DNA of 64,000 bases from assembly GCA_015680685.1 (NCBI GenBank), contig MNCI01017909.1, positions 1,009,564-1,073,563 on the forward strand, read 5' to 3'. The position numbers and the translations under genes were made by a program. Below, one piece after another: positions 45,509 to 59,322 of this stretch. Below the pieces are notes generated by a model. That model was given only the letters and a program-made list of their open reading frames with translations. It was not told the DNA's origin and did not search any database. Positions within the stretch are counted from its first letter, which is position 1. Each line of letters opens with the position of its first letter. Origin of the DNA: Gnetum montanum (lineage: Eukaryota > Streptophyta > Gnetopsida > Gnetales > Gnetaceae).

Positions 45509-46130
45509 TACCACCACAACTAACTAAAATCTTGTTCTCAAGTTAAAAAGAATTGGAACAAAGTTCTTCTCTTGTCTCTACGGCTTTTCTAGTGGTTTAG
45601 TTGGTGCTTCCCTTTAAATGAGGAAATAGTCAAGGAGCATCTTAAATTTCTTCTCATTGGTCCGTAAATCCTCCATAATCTAAGTAAGCTTAGTTAGTTC
45701 ACAAGTCATTAGGACTTCCTACATGGCAATGTCAAAAACACTTAATTAACATTCGTACAATAGGTAATGAAAGGTGTGTGCTTGATTTCTTAGTAGTTAG
45801 TCATTCTCTTTGTCAAGCTTTTAGCAACATGCCTTTGCCCTATGTATTAAACTCTAAGAACCTTCAACTCTACATTTGCATTTGTAGCTTTTCTTGAATT
45901 TGATCACAGAGTTAAAACTCACATTCATGAAGTGTGAACATGGTGGTAACATGTGTATCCACCTTTTTTTCTAGGTTATTTATGAAACATCAAATAAGGT
46001 GACTATGTTGATGCAACCCTATCAATGCATCCTTATTGACACATCTCTAGATGCATTAGAGTATATGTGTTGATGTTAATCTAGTCATTACCTATATAAT
46101 TGTGCACTCCTGTTGCATTTATGGCACTAT
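45509..46130. mobile_element. Gypsy fragments: 3' ORF remnant (minus) then an inverted U3 piece (plus)
   Basis: 45509-45960 resembles on the minus strand the end of the coiled-coil ORF. At about 45990-46128 GATGCAACCCTATCAATGCA, then CATTACCTATATAATTGTGC, matches the reverse complement of the U3 and TATA region of the LTR at 15438-16430 (near 16270-16390), so it is a plus-oriented LTR start. Confidence 0.5.
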
Positions 46131-48145
46131 TTTATCATGGGAAAAATACCATAACAAGTTGCATGCTCCTAGATATTTTACAACTTACATATGATGTAGT
46201 AGAGAAAATTGAGAATTTAGCTTCTAGAAAAGTTGTAGATGTAGAAGAATTGTACGCTAATAAATTAAAATATGGAGGAGATGTAGTCTAGGGAGAGACT
46301 TGGAAAATGTTTGATGGAGTACTTCAAAATGGTTTAACTAGATAGTAGATGATTAGTAGAGCTATTATGCTTTTTAAAAAATAACAAATTGATCATAATC
46401 AGTAACTTGTTTGCAAAATTGTTAAGTACCATTTTAGGGGAAAAAAACGGGATTGTGGACAGAATAAATAATTTATGTGTTATATCATAAGTAGAATCTA
46501 GAAAAAAACAATATACACTAGATCATTGAGTTACTCTCAAATATTACATTGAACAAGCAAAGGGAAAACAAGGTAAAACATTTATTTTCTTTGTAGATTT
46601 TACCAAAGCATTTGACACTGTTGTGAAAGAACAATTATGGAGTAGACTTATGAAACTTAAAGTTGATTTTAGTTTACTCAAGTCCATCTGAAATCTATAT
46701 AGAAAAATAATTTTTAAATTAAAAGAAAAAAAAAGCTATACAATTTTGTCAATTTTACAATAACATAGGAGTAAAGCAATATTGGACTCTTTCACCAACT
46801 TTGTTTGGCATTTTTATTGATGAACTAGAATAGTGATTAAAGAGGTATCTACATACCATGGTATTAGAGTAGAACAATCCTGGATATGACGTTTAATCTT
46901 TGTAGATGATGTAGTACTAATAAAAATTTGGTTAAAATAAATTTTGTAGATGTACAAAAAAGAATGTAAATGTTGAAAAATAAAAGCAACAATTTGTAGA
47001 AGTAATAAAAGAGATTACACTTTCCAAATAAATAATAAAAGAGTTGAGATTATGGATAACTACATATATTTAAGAGTAAAATGTTCTCGAAATTATAAGT
47101 GGAAGTATTGTATATCATAATAAGTTGCAACTGGATGAAAAGCCTTTTATACAATGAAGAAAAAATGGAGTAACTGCGATATTTAGACTTAGATAATTCA
47201 AAAATATCTTTTTCAAACAAATTTTCAAACTACAATGCTTTACAAATGCATGGTGTGGGGCTTAGGTTTTGATTAAGAATCATAGAAAAAATTTGAAAAC
47301 CTTCGAAAACATTTCTTATTGGATGAATTCGAGGAAAATACTCAAGTCCCATATGCAATACTTTTATTAGAAGCTAATTTATTGCCATTGGAAGCTAAAG
47401 TAATATATTAGTTCTTAACATTATACTTGAGAAATAAAAAGAGTAAGAAGATTTCAAAACAAATCATTTGAAAATTTCAACAATAGGGATGGTTTTATGA
47501 AGGACAATTATGCTTGCAAAAAAGGGGTATTGATAATATTAATGGAATACTAAATTTAGGGCATGCTTGAAACCTTGTTAAAGAGAGTTTTAGAAAGATG
47601 GCAAAATGATGTACAGATAGAAAAAAAAACACTTTCATTTCATTAGCAAAATAGTAGAGGTAGCAACATGGTGAAATGGAATATCTACATGTAAAAATTT
47701 TAGTATCTATGAGAGCACTATTTAGTAGCGTTAAAATGGGATCACACCATTTTAAATTGAAAGAGGAAGACAGAAAAATGACTTACATGAAGATAGAATA
47801 TGTCGATTGTGTTTATTTCAAGTGGTAGAAGCTAAGCAACATATATTGTTGGAATGTTGTAGAATAGATTTCCTTAGAAGAAAATGATAACTCTGAAGTC
47901 AATGTTTGTATGAGCTATTTAAGCTAACAGTGTTAGATCTAGGGAATTATATAAAAGGCATGTTCAAGTTACATAAATATTGGATACATCTATTATGCTA
48001 AGGATTTATTATTGTTGATGTATTTTGAACAAGCTCATTTGTGTGAAAGATCCTTTAGGTCTACATAGATGTGATGAAACATTAGTATCAGTATCAATAT
48101 AGTAAGAATTTGGAGCAAATATTACTTGAGATAGCTAAAGACATT
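46131..48145 (+). pseudogene. LINE reverse transcriptase, decayed (non-L1 type)
   Basis: Readable across stops: near 46230-46310 LYANKLKYGGDVV and then WKMFDGVLQNG (start of RT). 46585-46690 gives FFVDFTKAFDTVVKEQLWSRL, the canonical FVDF-KAFD-V-R--LW block. 46765-46835 reads like GVKQ---LSPTLFGIFIDELE, and 46890-46920 LIFVDDVVLI, with Val in the usual Tyr/Phe-Ala-Asp-Asp box. 47795-47880 gives CRLCLFQVVEAKQHILLECC, a C-terminal Cys-His finger (CX2C...HX4C). The SPTLFG-FIDELE wording differs from that of plant L1 elements. An LTR at 48146 interrupts or follows it. Confidence 0.7.
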
Positions 48146-48968
48146 TGATGAGCAACAAGGTACCCATTGTCCAACCATACAAATCACAAAGCATTAATGT
48201 GTGATCTGTTCGAATTCCATGGCCTCTATAGTTTCTAGTGCACTAGTTCTCTAGGAAGTAAACTTTACGTTACGGACATTCGTTGTCTTCCCAACTACAC
48301 TTGTGAAGCTCAAGCGTATGGTTTTAAGTGTAATTGAGGCACATGATTTTTGTCATTTTATGTTTTATGTTTCTTGGTACTTAAAGTAAGGAGATGAAGT
48401 GGTTTAATAACTAATCTAATTTAACTACATAACTAGCCTCTAACTAGTCCTAATATAAACATCCTGTTCCACTTTCCATACATGTCCTAAACCCACATAT
48501 CCACTAGTGGGTCAGCAAGCGATACACTACTAGGTGCACCAAGCAACAATACTGTTGGGCTAACCAAGCGAATACGTATTTATGCTCGAAGTTTTCGTAC
48601 TCGTGTGTTTAATCTATTTAGCTTAAACAATTAACTAATCATTTGAAGTCTAATTTAGACTTATTTAACTTAATTAATTACATATTTAATGAAAATGATG
48701 AATGCATAAATAAATCATTAATCTATTCTAAGTGCTACAAGGTTTGATCAAAAGGCTCATCTTTGTTGCTGTACACACTGGTGTGGTTTAGGTACAACAA
48801 TGCTCAAATAAAGATCTATACACTTTTTGACTCCTACTGTGGGCACCAAAAGAAATATTCTAACTTTCAAATGGACAAATTGCAAGAGCTCTGCTACTAC
48901 TATGACTTCTATCTCATATTTGTAGTTTTTATCATAATCGTTTTTAGGAGAAGATGATAATTATCATC
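48146..48968 (-). mobile_element. Gypsy LTR, minus orientation, U3 largely missing
   Basis: TGATGAGCAACAAGGTACCC at the start and the blocks CAACCATACAAATCACAAAG, GGGTCAGCAAGCGATACACT and TGTGGGCACCAAAAGAAATATT follow the LTR at 30785-31728 closely. Similarity to the family fades after the reversed TATA region (about 48910), and the stretch ends ATTATCATCA at 48968. No 5-bp target duplication was found. Confidence 0.7.
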
Positions 48969-49700
48969 AAAAATTTTGTCAACTTATTTTGCATTTTTCC
49001 TAGAAAAAGTTATAGATGACAATAATAGATTAGTATGTGGAAAAACCATAGATTCAGATGGTTTATATACTAAATTAATTATATAGGTAGGGATACTATT
49101 CGTAAAGAAATTTGGAAAAAATTAAATACTATTATTGATAATGGCCTTGCTGAAATGTAATAAAAATAATCTAAATAACTATTATATAAGAGTTATAAGT
49201 AGTATTTTTAGTAAGCTCTTATGTACTAATCTTGAGAAAAGAATAAGTAATTGGGCATAAACAAACAATGTACAAGCAATCTATCAAGTAAATTTTAGAT
49301 AAAATTATTCTACTATTGATTATATTGTCATTCGTAGACTATGCATCAAACTTGTAAGGAAGCCTAATAAAAATTATTTATTGATTTTCTACAATTTACA
49401 AAATCTTACAATTCAATGAGTTGGGAAAATTTATGCTTACAACTTAATCAAATAAGCCTTCATGAAAAATTATAGCAATGATTCAAAAGTTACATGAAGA
49501 AATTATCATTGAGAATAAAGATAGTAAATGAGAAAATAATTTTAAATTTTGGAATAAAATTGATATGGAGCAAGATTGTTCTTTATCCTTTACTTTAAAT
49601 TTGTGTTATAAAAGTTAAATATCTATAAATGCTTGGTATAACTAGAAAAGGTGATATAGACTTTTTGTTACAATACTATTTTTTATTTTAAATGTTTACC
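48969..49700 (+). pseudogene. LINE reverse transcriptase fragment (same type as 46131-48145)
   Basis: Readable strings include CGKTIDSDGLYTKLI, then WKKLNTIIDNGLAEM, both parallel to the start of the LINE copy at 46.2 kb, and near 49225-49330 NLEKRISNWA and STIDYIVIRRL, the L--RI-NW-----Q-GFR---ST-D-I--L block of LINE RT. YLLIFYNLQN at 49375 corresponds to the FVDF block. It stops being recognisable after about 49600. Confidence 0.6.
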
Positions 49701-51119
49701 TGAGGATAATTGAAAAAAAGTAAAGCTCCTTGTAAAATATATTTTGACCCACATAACTAGAACTATTTATTCCCCTTCCACTTTCTAACCTCAAATGATG
49801 TGAATTGCAACTAAGCTTATTGATGAAAATGAAAGACAACTTGAGAGTATAGATGATTAATAGTGAACTTCTGAGTTGAACTGTTTACCTCTTATGCATT
49901 CTTAATAAAATTGTGAATGTGCTTTAAATCACTTTATATCTTTTCTAATGAAATATCCCAAGTCTTGAACTATTGTATCCCTTCAAAATACTATTGTATA
50001 CACTCCAACAAAACAATGGAATAGGGTATTTGTACCTTCCCTTTACTTTATAAAATAAGGATATTTTTGTACTCTTTCAAAGGCTTTTCAAGTTTTAGCA
50101 CTAAAACACGGATCCCAAAATACACATTCATATCAAACAAATGGATAAAATTCCTTTTCTGACCTTCAAACCCTTAAACTCCTAATGCCTAACATTTATT
50201 TTTAATTGCATAGAGTGCTTGTATTTTTTCTATCATTTTTTCCTTAATGTATTTATTTAATCTGTAATTATTTAAATATTGAAAATCCATGTATCTAAAA
50301 GAGTTCATGATTTGTATATTCTAATCACCAAATTTAGAATTATACTACATGTTTCTTGTGCTTTGTATCATCATTTTAGTTTTTTCTACATTGATTTACA
50401 ACATATTAGACATACCTTTCTCACAAGTAGATGTCAAAGCAACATCATCTACATCAAGAAGTACATTCACTATTTGAGAACCTATTTTTACAACATGTAT
50501 ATGTTGTCCATCAAATACTATTTGAGATTAAAGAGAATTAGACCTAGTATAGAGCAAATTATGTTTAATCATTTATTATATCCACCTCATGTTGTTGTTT
50601 ATGGATCTTGAAAGTCTCTCATGAATGGCACAAACATAAATACAAATAAATTAAAAATTTTTCCCATGAAGTTGCTCATTGTGTATGAAATTAAGTTGTA
50701 GCATTTTGACTTTATGAAAAATTTTACACATGAAAATCGTTTAACAAAGGATATCTTGGAGAATTCTTTGAATTGAGCCTGAAAATCTTTTCATTCTTCT
50801 TAGCTTTCAACTATGAGAAAAAAATTGTAGTTTAATGAATAACATTTCTTGGAGTTGAAATTGTAGCATTTTTTAATTACATGAGTAGTAATTCCTAAAT
50901 GAGAAAAAAATTACAACCTTTGTTGGATTTTATCCATGTTAAACACTTGAACTTTAATCATTCTTTAAATCTTCTCCACTTACATTTTTGGAAATTTATC
51001 TTTAGGAAACATTTAAAGTTTATTAAAAGAAATTTCTTTTAACCTTATCCACTTTCAAATTTATTTACTAAATAGGAGATTCTATCCTCCTCAAGATTCA
51101 TAAAACAACCATTTTTTTT
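49701..51119. other. Unassigned AT-rich DNA
   Basis: No supported gene. The 110-residue ORF at 50279-50611 is rich in Tyr, His and Ile and has no recognisable domain. It is possibly further LINE debris. Confidence 0.4.
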
Positions 51120-54100
51120 AACTTCATTTTATTATTATGAGAAAGATATACATATGGTAGACCCAAAAAAATCAGAAAATTTATTAATAAACAATAGTAA
51201 TACATCCAAAGTAGTAATAGGATGGTTCATGATCAAAAACTTAGATACAAAATGTATTACATCATAGTTTCAAAGCATAGAAAATAGGACTAAGATAGAA
51301 AGAAAAGGTTCAATAGTTTTTGAGGATGCCAAAATTGATTTTCACCCTTATAGCCAATCTCGAAAATCTTCCCCTCTAGCGTAGGAGAAGGATCAAGCCA
51401 TGCCATGCCCTCTGTTAGTAGTGCTCTTTCAAGTTTTCGCTTCCAACAAAAGGTTTCTTGTTAAATCAGAATAAACCAAAAAATCATCTAGATCACAAAT
51501 GGTAAAAAATAAGACATCATCTAAAAGAAATCGAAGAATACCATAGGGAACATCCTTCTATGCATATAAGGAAGAAAAGAAAGAATTAATATCCCTAGGA
51601 TACTTTAATATCCCTAGGATACTTCCCTTTCTTATTATGAACTTGAAATAAAAAGTTCATTTAAACATTTAACTGTAGCTCAAATTAAAGTTGTGCTTAG
51701 TAGAATGTCTCTTATAGATCACATCATATTTGTGCTTCCAATTGCAAAAAAGGACATCAAGCCAAAGAATATTCCAAAAACATAAGGAGTTCTAGTATTA
51801 CTTGTCCCTACATGAATGGTATAAGTAGAAGAATTCTAAAATGTTTAAAATCTAGGAACTAAAAAACACCATTGACAAACTTGTTGAGCAAAAAAGCAAT
51901 AAAAAAACATGTTTAATAGAATCTTCATGAAAGTAAAATGGACAAACTAGATTATCAAAACCAAAAATTTGTAATCATCACCCAGTAGGAAGGCCTTGAT
52001 ATAACAGAGACCAAGCAAAGAACTGTACTTTCAGCCAAACCCCAAGTTTTTACAAATTTTTAAACCTTTGTATGTAATCTTTCTTAATATCTTGAGTGTT
52101 TCATCTATGATTAGGGATTTTAAAAAGAGCTTTCTCTCTATCAAACCATTGATGAACTTTTGGCAGAGAAAAATGAATCACCTTAACATTATCAAGTCAA
52201 ACCCAATTATCCCAAAAATAAGATGAGGGTTGAGAAGAAGATCTGAAAAAAACAACCAAACACCTATCATGAAGAGTTTGAAAAGAGGCCTTATTTGTTT
52301 TATTTAAATTGAATTTAGCTTCATATGATTTATGTTATAGTGACATAAGAGGAGTTGTATTAGAGAAAAAAATTACAATACGAAGAATATCTTTATGATT
52401 GAATTTAATTCATTTCAAGTGAGAACCAAAAGCAGCTAATTACCAATACTTCCACAACATGGTGTCCACCAAACAAACATGCATTTAATAGAATTCCATG
52501 AACGTTGGGAAGGGTGCCACTACAAATAAGAACTAATTTGCTTCCAAGCTGAATATATGTGTTGAAGTACAATTGATTCTTTAATTTAAATTTTAGTAGA
52601 AGTGACAACCTAATTTTCCTATCAAGTATTAAACCAAATTATTGACATAGTTGGACAAATAAATTTAATTCAATGTTTAATAAGCAATTTCCAATTTTTA
52701 TCACCTTGCAAAGCTCTTAAAATCCATTTGGCAGTAAGTAATATACCTTGACGATAGGCTAAAGGAGAACTGAAACCACCAACCATTTTGTGAAGAGTAG
52801 AAAATTCCCAATTAACTCGAGGAAAGTAGTGTTGATAATTTTTGTTTCCTTCCAAAAAAGATCTAATAAGCTACTCTAACTACTCATATGATTTTTTAGA
52901 AGGAGCCATAAAGGAAGAGTAACAAGCATGAGTAGACTACAAAATTCCAGAAGCAACAAAAAATATTCTTACCAAAGATAACAATTTGCCAACCTACTTA
53001 CTAATTTTTTGACAAACTTTATGAAGAACTTCATCCTAGAAATGACTTGCAAAAGCTAAGGGACAAAAAGGAAAGTTCAGTAGAGTTATAAACTCAAATG
53101 GATGAACCCAGCTTCAAGGAAAATTAGAAAGCTCTAAAGGAATATTGCAGAGCCTAGATCTCATAGCATGAGTTTTGTTCCAATTAATAGAAGAACCACA
53201 GATACAATGAAGGATAGTGTTTACATTATCTTTGGTTGCTTGTAGAAGAAGAAAGTTGTCTATGCAAAATGACTATTACTAATTTACCGTCGAATAGTCA
53301 AAAGAGATAAACCTTTGATCTTGTCTTGAAAAATATTATGTTGTAAAATATACCCAAAAGCTTCAACAACAAGAATAAAAAGACAAGAAGCAAGAGGATA
53401 GCTTTGCCTAACTAATCTTTCAAGGGTAATATTAGAAAAGCAACCCGTGTTAACGCATATCCTGGCACTAGCAAAGGAAAATAATATTCTAACATGAGAT
53501 AAAAGAAGAATCTAAGCCTAATTTTTGTAACATAGTAAAAATAAAAGGCCATTCAATCTTGTCATAAGCTTTACACATAATCTAATTTTAGAAGGACAAT
53601 ATCTTGATTAGTATCCATGGCCAATTCTTTGCCTCTACAGCTACGAAAACATTATTGAAAATAAGTCTACTTAGAATAAAACCTATTTGCTCTTCTTTGA
53701 CTAATTGAGGAAAATACCTTCAAACTTTTAAAGCTAGAGCCTTAAAAATAATCTTATAGCTAATATTCATCAAAGTGATAGGTTGTCAATTAGTAATCTC
53801 AAATTTATTAATTGACTTTGGAATGAGTTTGATCAAACCTTGATTAATCATTTAACCAAGAGGAATTTTAGATAGAATTTCTTGATAAATGTTGAAAAAT
53901 CAACAACAATATCATCCCAAAATTCTTTATAAAACTCATAAGGTATACCCTCAGGACTAGGATATTTGTCATTAACTATAAAGAAAAGAGCTTCTTTAAA
54001 ATCCTACATAGTTAACATGTCATCCTTTGAAGAATCTAGAGCATCTTTATCAATACCTTGTAAAGTAAACACATTTGAATAATGAGTAAATAAAGCATCT

Positions 54101-55010
54101 CAAATATCTATAGAAGTAGAAAGAATCTCATCGTGAACATGAATCTCATTAATTTGATAACTCATTTTAGGACATTTTAAAATCTTGAAGAATTCTTTTG
54201 AAGCTCTATCCCTTGTTTTCAACCAAGATAATCAACACTTAAGTAGGTCACTCTACCTCTTGTGATTTTCAAAAAAAATTTGTTGCTGTTATAGACTCAC
54301 AAGCTGTTGTTCAACATTTTCATCATGAGGGGTATGAGACAAATATTCTATCAATTGATGAATTTTTTCTTTTGCCTATTTTCAAGAGTAATAACTTGAA
54401 ACTTTTTAGCTAAGCATTTACCAAAGTATCTTAAAAATCTCATAATGTGAAGAATAACATTTTTCCACCATTCAATAAAACCATTAGAATTTACTAGTCT
54501 TGGACCTAAGTTCCAAGTATGCCAAAAGGACCTCTAAAATTTTTTGTTAGATAGAAAAGCAATATTAGCAATAAAGATCTTAGAGGGAAGATTCACATAG
54601 CATGTTCTTTGAATTGAGAGCTTGATGGGCATATGATTTGAAATAGTTCACTTTGGATGTGCTTGAACAAATAAACGGTGCCAAGACTCGAAGTATGAAT
54701 TAGTAAAAGCAAAGAGATAAGCTCTATCTAATATGTAAATAATTTTTAGTAAGCCAAATCTATAGTTGGACTAAGTAAACTAGTTTGGATCTCTATGATT
54801 TCCACTAACATTAGGATTTGAAAATGCAAACCTATTACTAAGGGAACACCAAGCTCTCCATTCATTTTATTGAAAAGTAAAAGGTATCCCTCCTATTTTG
54901 TTTGAGAAATTTTCTAACGATTTGGAATGAGTTGGCCAATCCAATTAATTATTCCTACCTAAAGCCTTATTTCATCCAACACAAGTTTCTATACAAGTAA
55001 AAACCAATAA
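51120..55010 (-). pseudogene. Plant L1-type LINE ORF2 (endonuclease and RT), decayed
   Basis: Minus-strand order fits L1 ORF2. Endonuclease C-terminal part at 54990-54580: FT-SN, then LDRAYLFAFTNSYFESW and SNHMPIKLSI (family LDR-----W-------L-R--SDH-P). Near 54220 WLKTRDRASKEFFKIL, then 53975-53900 KYPSPEGIPYEFYKEFWDD (family K-PGPDG---EFY---W). RT at 53415-53340: LERLVRQSYPLASCLFILVV (family G-RQG-PLSP-LF-L--E-L). At 53265-53175 the catalytic YADD region reads as a degenerate IDN followed by LLLQATKDNVNTIL and INWNKTHA. The C-terminal piece 52855-52670 has GGFSSPLAYRQGILLTAKWI (family GGLG----------L--KW). All of it is broken by stops. Confidence 0.8.
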
Positions 55011-57300
55011 GCTGATGTCAATGACATTACAACTAATGACAAGCAAGCTTACATGACCTTTCTTCTCTTTATTCAACACAGTAAAATAACTATAAAATTT
55101 GTAATAATAGTGACCTATGGTAACTTGGTTTGCCATGTGATCCTATGCATTATCATGTAACAACATGTTTTTCTTTGTTCTATTTTCTTGTCCTTTTGGT
55201 GTTGTGCTTGCAGGATGAAGCTTGAAGTCATAGCACAGTTGCAACTCATTGCGGCAACAAGTTACCATGTGACCTTGATGCGGAAGATTTAGTTAGCTTG
55301 TTCTACCATATCAAGAGTGCTTGTTTCACATCACATCCATTACCCTTGACTAAGCCTAATCCCATTGGCCTAATTATAACCTTCCTTACCTTGAATAAGA
55401 ATGATTACCTATGTTTGACACTCATGTGTTATGGCCATAAGATGTTTCCTTCATCATGCTTCACCAAATTTGTTAAATGTAACACATCTCATTCAATGGG
55501 AAAATCAAATCAATCCTAGCCTTGGCAATGAAACCTAATGAAGGTTTCACCCTGCAAAAAAAAGGGGGAAAAAGTAAATTACCAAGAAGTTGAAACACTA
55601 ATGAAGATCAAAAGATAGATCAATGGCTCCAAACACACAAAGGGGAAGCCTAATGGCTGAACAAACCTTGGAGTAGGATATTAGTTCCTTAAGAACATTA
55701 CCAAGTGACCTTTATCTTGAAAACATGAAGTGCAAAGACCTCATCAACCATTCAAAATGTCATTGCCATAACTATAACCATGATGCCAACATTTGAAACT
55801 CATTGTTAGCCCTATGACCATATCCTTATAGCGAAAATATAGCCTTGAACCTCTATTACGTTACCCTAACCTTATCCTGACATCACAAGCACTCTTTGGC
55901 ATGGCTCAACACTATTGAATCAAGTGAGGAGAGAGAACATTGGTGATGGACCTATAGTAATGTTTTGTGTTCTTTGTTGATGTCTCTTGGGTCAATCCTC
56001 AAAACATCAAAAAAGAGAGGCCAGTGAAACACCACCAGGAAAATACATGTTGCAACCTTTTTGGCATTATAATTTTCACCTCATGAAACTCAAGGCTATA
56101 ATTTCATTGTAAAACGTGAAGATTGTAATCCATGAGATGAAATTTCACATTAACTTTTGGGGTTGAAAAAATGCCTCATAAGTTGTTGTAGCCTCACTTC
56201 CTAAGTGGAAAATGTCCTACCATGACTATATTTGGGCTTGGGAAGGCCAAAAATGGCTTTTGGACTACCAAAATTGGAGTTTTCATGGGTTTTGTAGGAG
56301 GTATGACCTTTACTACGTTGAAAGCACCTATGCACAACCTTGGGGGTTTGACTTTCATTCTTCCAACTATGGCCAACATTGTCACTATAAGGCTAGCATT
56401 AGAGTAGTTGGGGTTTCCATTTTCAATGAATCTCAACATTGCTCCTACAACTATAGCATTGTTACTGGAAGACTCACATGAGTGGGAAAAGCTAGTGTGG
56501 ATGAAAAGTTTGTTTACTATTTTTGGTAACTAGCATGGTTTTGGTGCCTTAGGAGTATTAAAATTTATCATAAATGGAAACTATGTTAAAATTAAACACC
56601 TGCCACACTTGCACATGGCACTAATCTATCAGTAACCATGGTAAAAATTTACAGCCAAAATTCAGCATCCATATAACCTATATAGACCAACTTCAAATAC
56701 ATTTAAAGGGTTCTACCACTTTGTAATTCATGGGCTTTTGAATTTAGAGCAAACACAAAGCTTTTCACAATTTTTGAGCATTCAACTTTTAGTCATTTTA
56801 AGCACTTGTAACCTTGAGGCATGTGTGAGGTTTCTGAAGTAATGCTCTACCACTTGGGCATAAAGACTCCCAATGTCATCCCCCCTATGGCCCAAGAAAT
56901 CATTCACACATCTTACCCCCCTATGACCAACACTACAGATCTATGCAAGTAATTAGCAAGGTGTTTTAGTTTTAGGAGTTGGAAAATACCTAGACCATGG
57001 AGCTCACTATGGTGTGCAAACTATCAACTTCAACAGGATTCGAACTCCATCAAAGTGAACCCCTTGTGCTTTCAAGCACCATTTGTACACATTCTGAACT
57101 CTCCTTATTTTCAATATTTTCATTGTAATAAAGTTTACAATTTTTTTGTTATGTGAACTATCATATTTTTTATTCTGTGCATTCATTTTAAATGAGATTT
57201 GCATAATTTTTCCACTTGTTTACATGATTTACATTTTTCAAGTCCATGGGTGATCGACAAGATTATCTAGGGTACCTTGGATTGTCTTTTTTAGAGGCCC
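55011..57300. other. Unassigned DNA
   Basis: No gene supported. A T-rich tract then GTGCTTGCAG near 55205-55214 could be a splice acceptor but no recognisable exon follows. The ORFs at 55298-55519 and 56194-56481 overlap on both strands and carry no known motif. Confidence 0.4.
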
Positions 57301-58519
57301 TTGGGATTCAAGATTAAAATTGTTCTACACCTGGGATTTTTGGTTTTCTACCAACCAAATTTTTTAGGTGCAACAGTGATCATTAATTTGAACAGATTAT
57401 CTACCTAAAATTTTCTACATCTACTCGATTTCATCAATAAAAATACCAAAAAGTGTGTAAAAAATCACAACTTTAATTTGCCCCACATATAACGTTGAAA
57501 CAAGACATTTTTATAGGTTGGGTGATGAATGATTTGTACATATACCTCTTTGTAAAGACTTTGAATAGCACCTAGCAAAGATAGAGGAGTACCTATCTTG
57601 TAAATGCTTTTGCAAGGTACTTCAAATAACTGAATCGTATACTTTAGAGAAAACACAAAGTAAACAAAAGTTCTTTTATTTTGTCCTTTTGCACAAGCAA
57701 TAAGATATTTTAATGTCATGAGGTGATTAATAGTAGAATGATGCTATCTTAACCTAGCTTGTGAAACTATTCATAAATTATTTTCTTGTATATATTTTCC
57801 AATCTTCATTTCAAGAATATTTCCCAAAATGTTAGCAAAAATATTACTGATTATAATCAACCTATAGTTATTTAAATTAAATCTATCTCCTTTTTTGAAT
57901 AGTAAAAAAACTCTGTTAGTATATCAATATTTATCTAAACCAATTTGGAAAGCATGGTTTAGAATTTTTAAAAATTTCTATCATATCAAAGGTCCTCCCC
58001 ATGTTAACATTTCTCCATATATTCTTATTGCAATAGCTACTTTACTTAAGGCTAGTCTTTTGATGGCTTGCATAGTATCTTCAAAGGAGATGAAAAGGTT
58101 GTTATTGTCTTTCTTATATCCTATCAACTCACTTGTGCATTGAAATAAATTTCAATGAAATTGCACAATATCAAAAAAGGGGAATTTTGGTTTTAATATT
58201 TTCCTTTAATGAAGCAACTCCTAAAAATTTCTTGATTCTTTTTTGATCATGTGGATAAGAGGAATTTGTTAGTCTTTAATGAACTGTTTCTTTTTTTTTC
58301 TTCCAAATTGAATTCATAGAAATCTTGGTAGTTGTTGGAGATTGTTATGTTTTTAATTTAAGTCTAGCTACCACACATTCAGAATCAAACCAAAGTTGGA
58401 CCTATGTTGATGCTTTTATAAAAACATGTGGTATTGCTATCACAAAAATTTCTTCAAGTTTTACAACATGACTTGAGTAATTTTGAACTTATTTTTGGAA
58501 ATCTACATTGACTTTGTTT
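57301..58519 (-). pseudogene. LINE reverse transcriptase, 3' part, decayed
   Basis: Minus-strand blocks: about 57900-57780 LFKKGDRFNLNNYRLIIISN and ANILGNILEMKIGKYI (family LF-KGD-----NYR-I---N---K----L--R). 57719-57465 is open, with LKYLIACAKGQNKRTFVYFV, SIYKIGTPLSLLGAIQSLY (family -K-G-P--L---I--LY), but the KAFD box has decayed to a Lys-Tyr-Thr string. Its upstream half lies on the other side of the gypsy element at 58525-63104. Confidence 0.7.
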
Positions 58520-58524
58520 ATTAT
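58520..58524. other. Target-site duplication, left copy
   Basis: ATTAT directly before the LTR start. The same five bases follow the other LTR at 63105-63109. Confidence 0.85.
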
Positions 58525-59322
58525 TGATAAGTGGTGAGGTACCCCTACACTCAACCATACGAATACAAGCATTTCACACACGATCTGGTTAGTTGATTGT
58601 TGTCTTCCCAAACTTACTTGTATGTCACGATTGTATGGTTAAGTAAGTTTGAGGCATATGATTTTTATAGCTTTTATGTTTTTATGTCTTGCTGCTAATA
58701 AGGGAGGAGAGAGAGAGATAACTAAGTGACTAATTTAACTTAACTACTGATTAACTAGGCTTTAAACTAATACTAACACCAATATCCATTCTCACTTGTT
58801 GTACACATCCTAAACTAGCGCAACACTACTAGGATTACCAAATGCTAATTGTTACTGGGTTACCAAGTGTTGTAGGCATGCTTGAAGTGATTGTACTATG
58901 TGTGCTAATAATAGAAATGTAAAGTGCATAAAATAAAATAAATGCAGAAGAAAATAAAATAAAAGAAATGAGCAAGAAAATAAATCTCAAGTGTTGCAAG
59001 GATGAATCCAAGAGCTTGTCTTTATTGCCGTACATAAGGTATGCTCAGGTACATAATGGTTGAATAAAGATCCATCCACACATAGACCTCCTGCTACAGG
59101 CACTTGGAAAATACTCTAACTATAAAAGTTTTACTACTTGAATCCTAAAAGACTTCTAAAAGGATTCCCTTGAAATAATTCCTTCCAAGACTTCTTCCCT
59201 AAATTGTGCGCTTGGGCATTGTATTTATAGGCTTGGGAGCAACTACTCTAATAATTAAAAAAAACTACCACTCTAATTTTAGAGAAACTACCACTTTAAT
59301 AATTAGAAAAACTACCACTCTA
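58525..59322 (-). repeat. 3' LTR, truncated at its inner end
   Basis: Very similar to 62205-63104 (same AAGGGAGGAGAGAGAGAGAT block, same GAGCTTGTCTTTATTGCC). It lacks an internal stretch after GATCTGGTT near 58588 that is present at 62267-62320 in the partner, and stops about 45-50 bp short of the LTR end. A TTAGAGAAACT(A/G)CCACT motif is tandemly repeated near its right side. Confidence 0.85.

Noticed and set aside
50279-50611. A 110-residue ORF as a host protein
   Set aside because: Low-complexity Tyr/His/Ile composition, no motif, AT-rich surroundings and neighbouring LINE debris.
56194-56481. Overlapping ORFs of 81 and 89 residues on both strands
   Set aside because: Neither has a recognisable domain, and overlap on opposite strands suggests chance.
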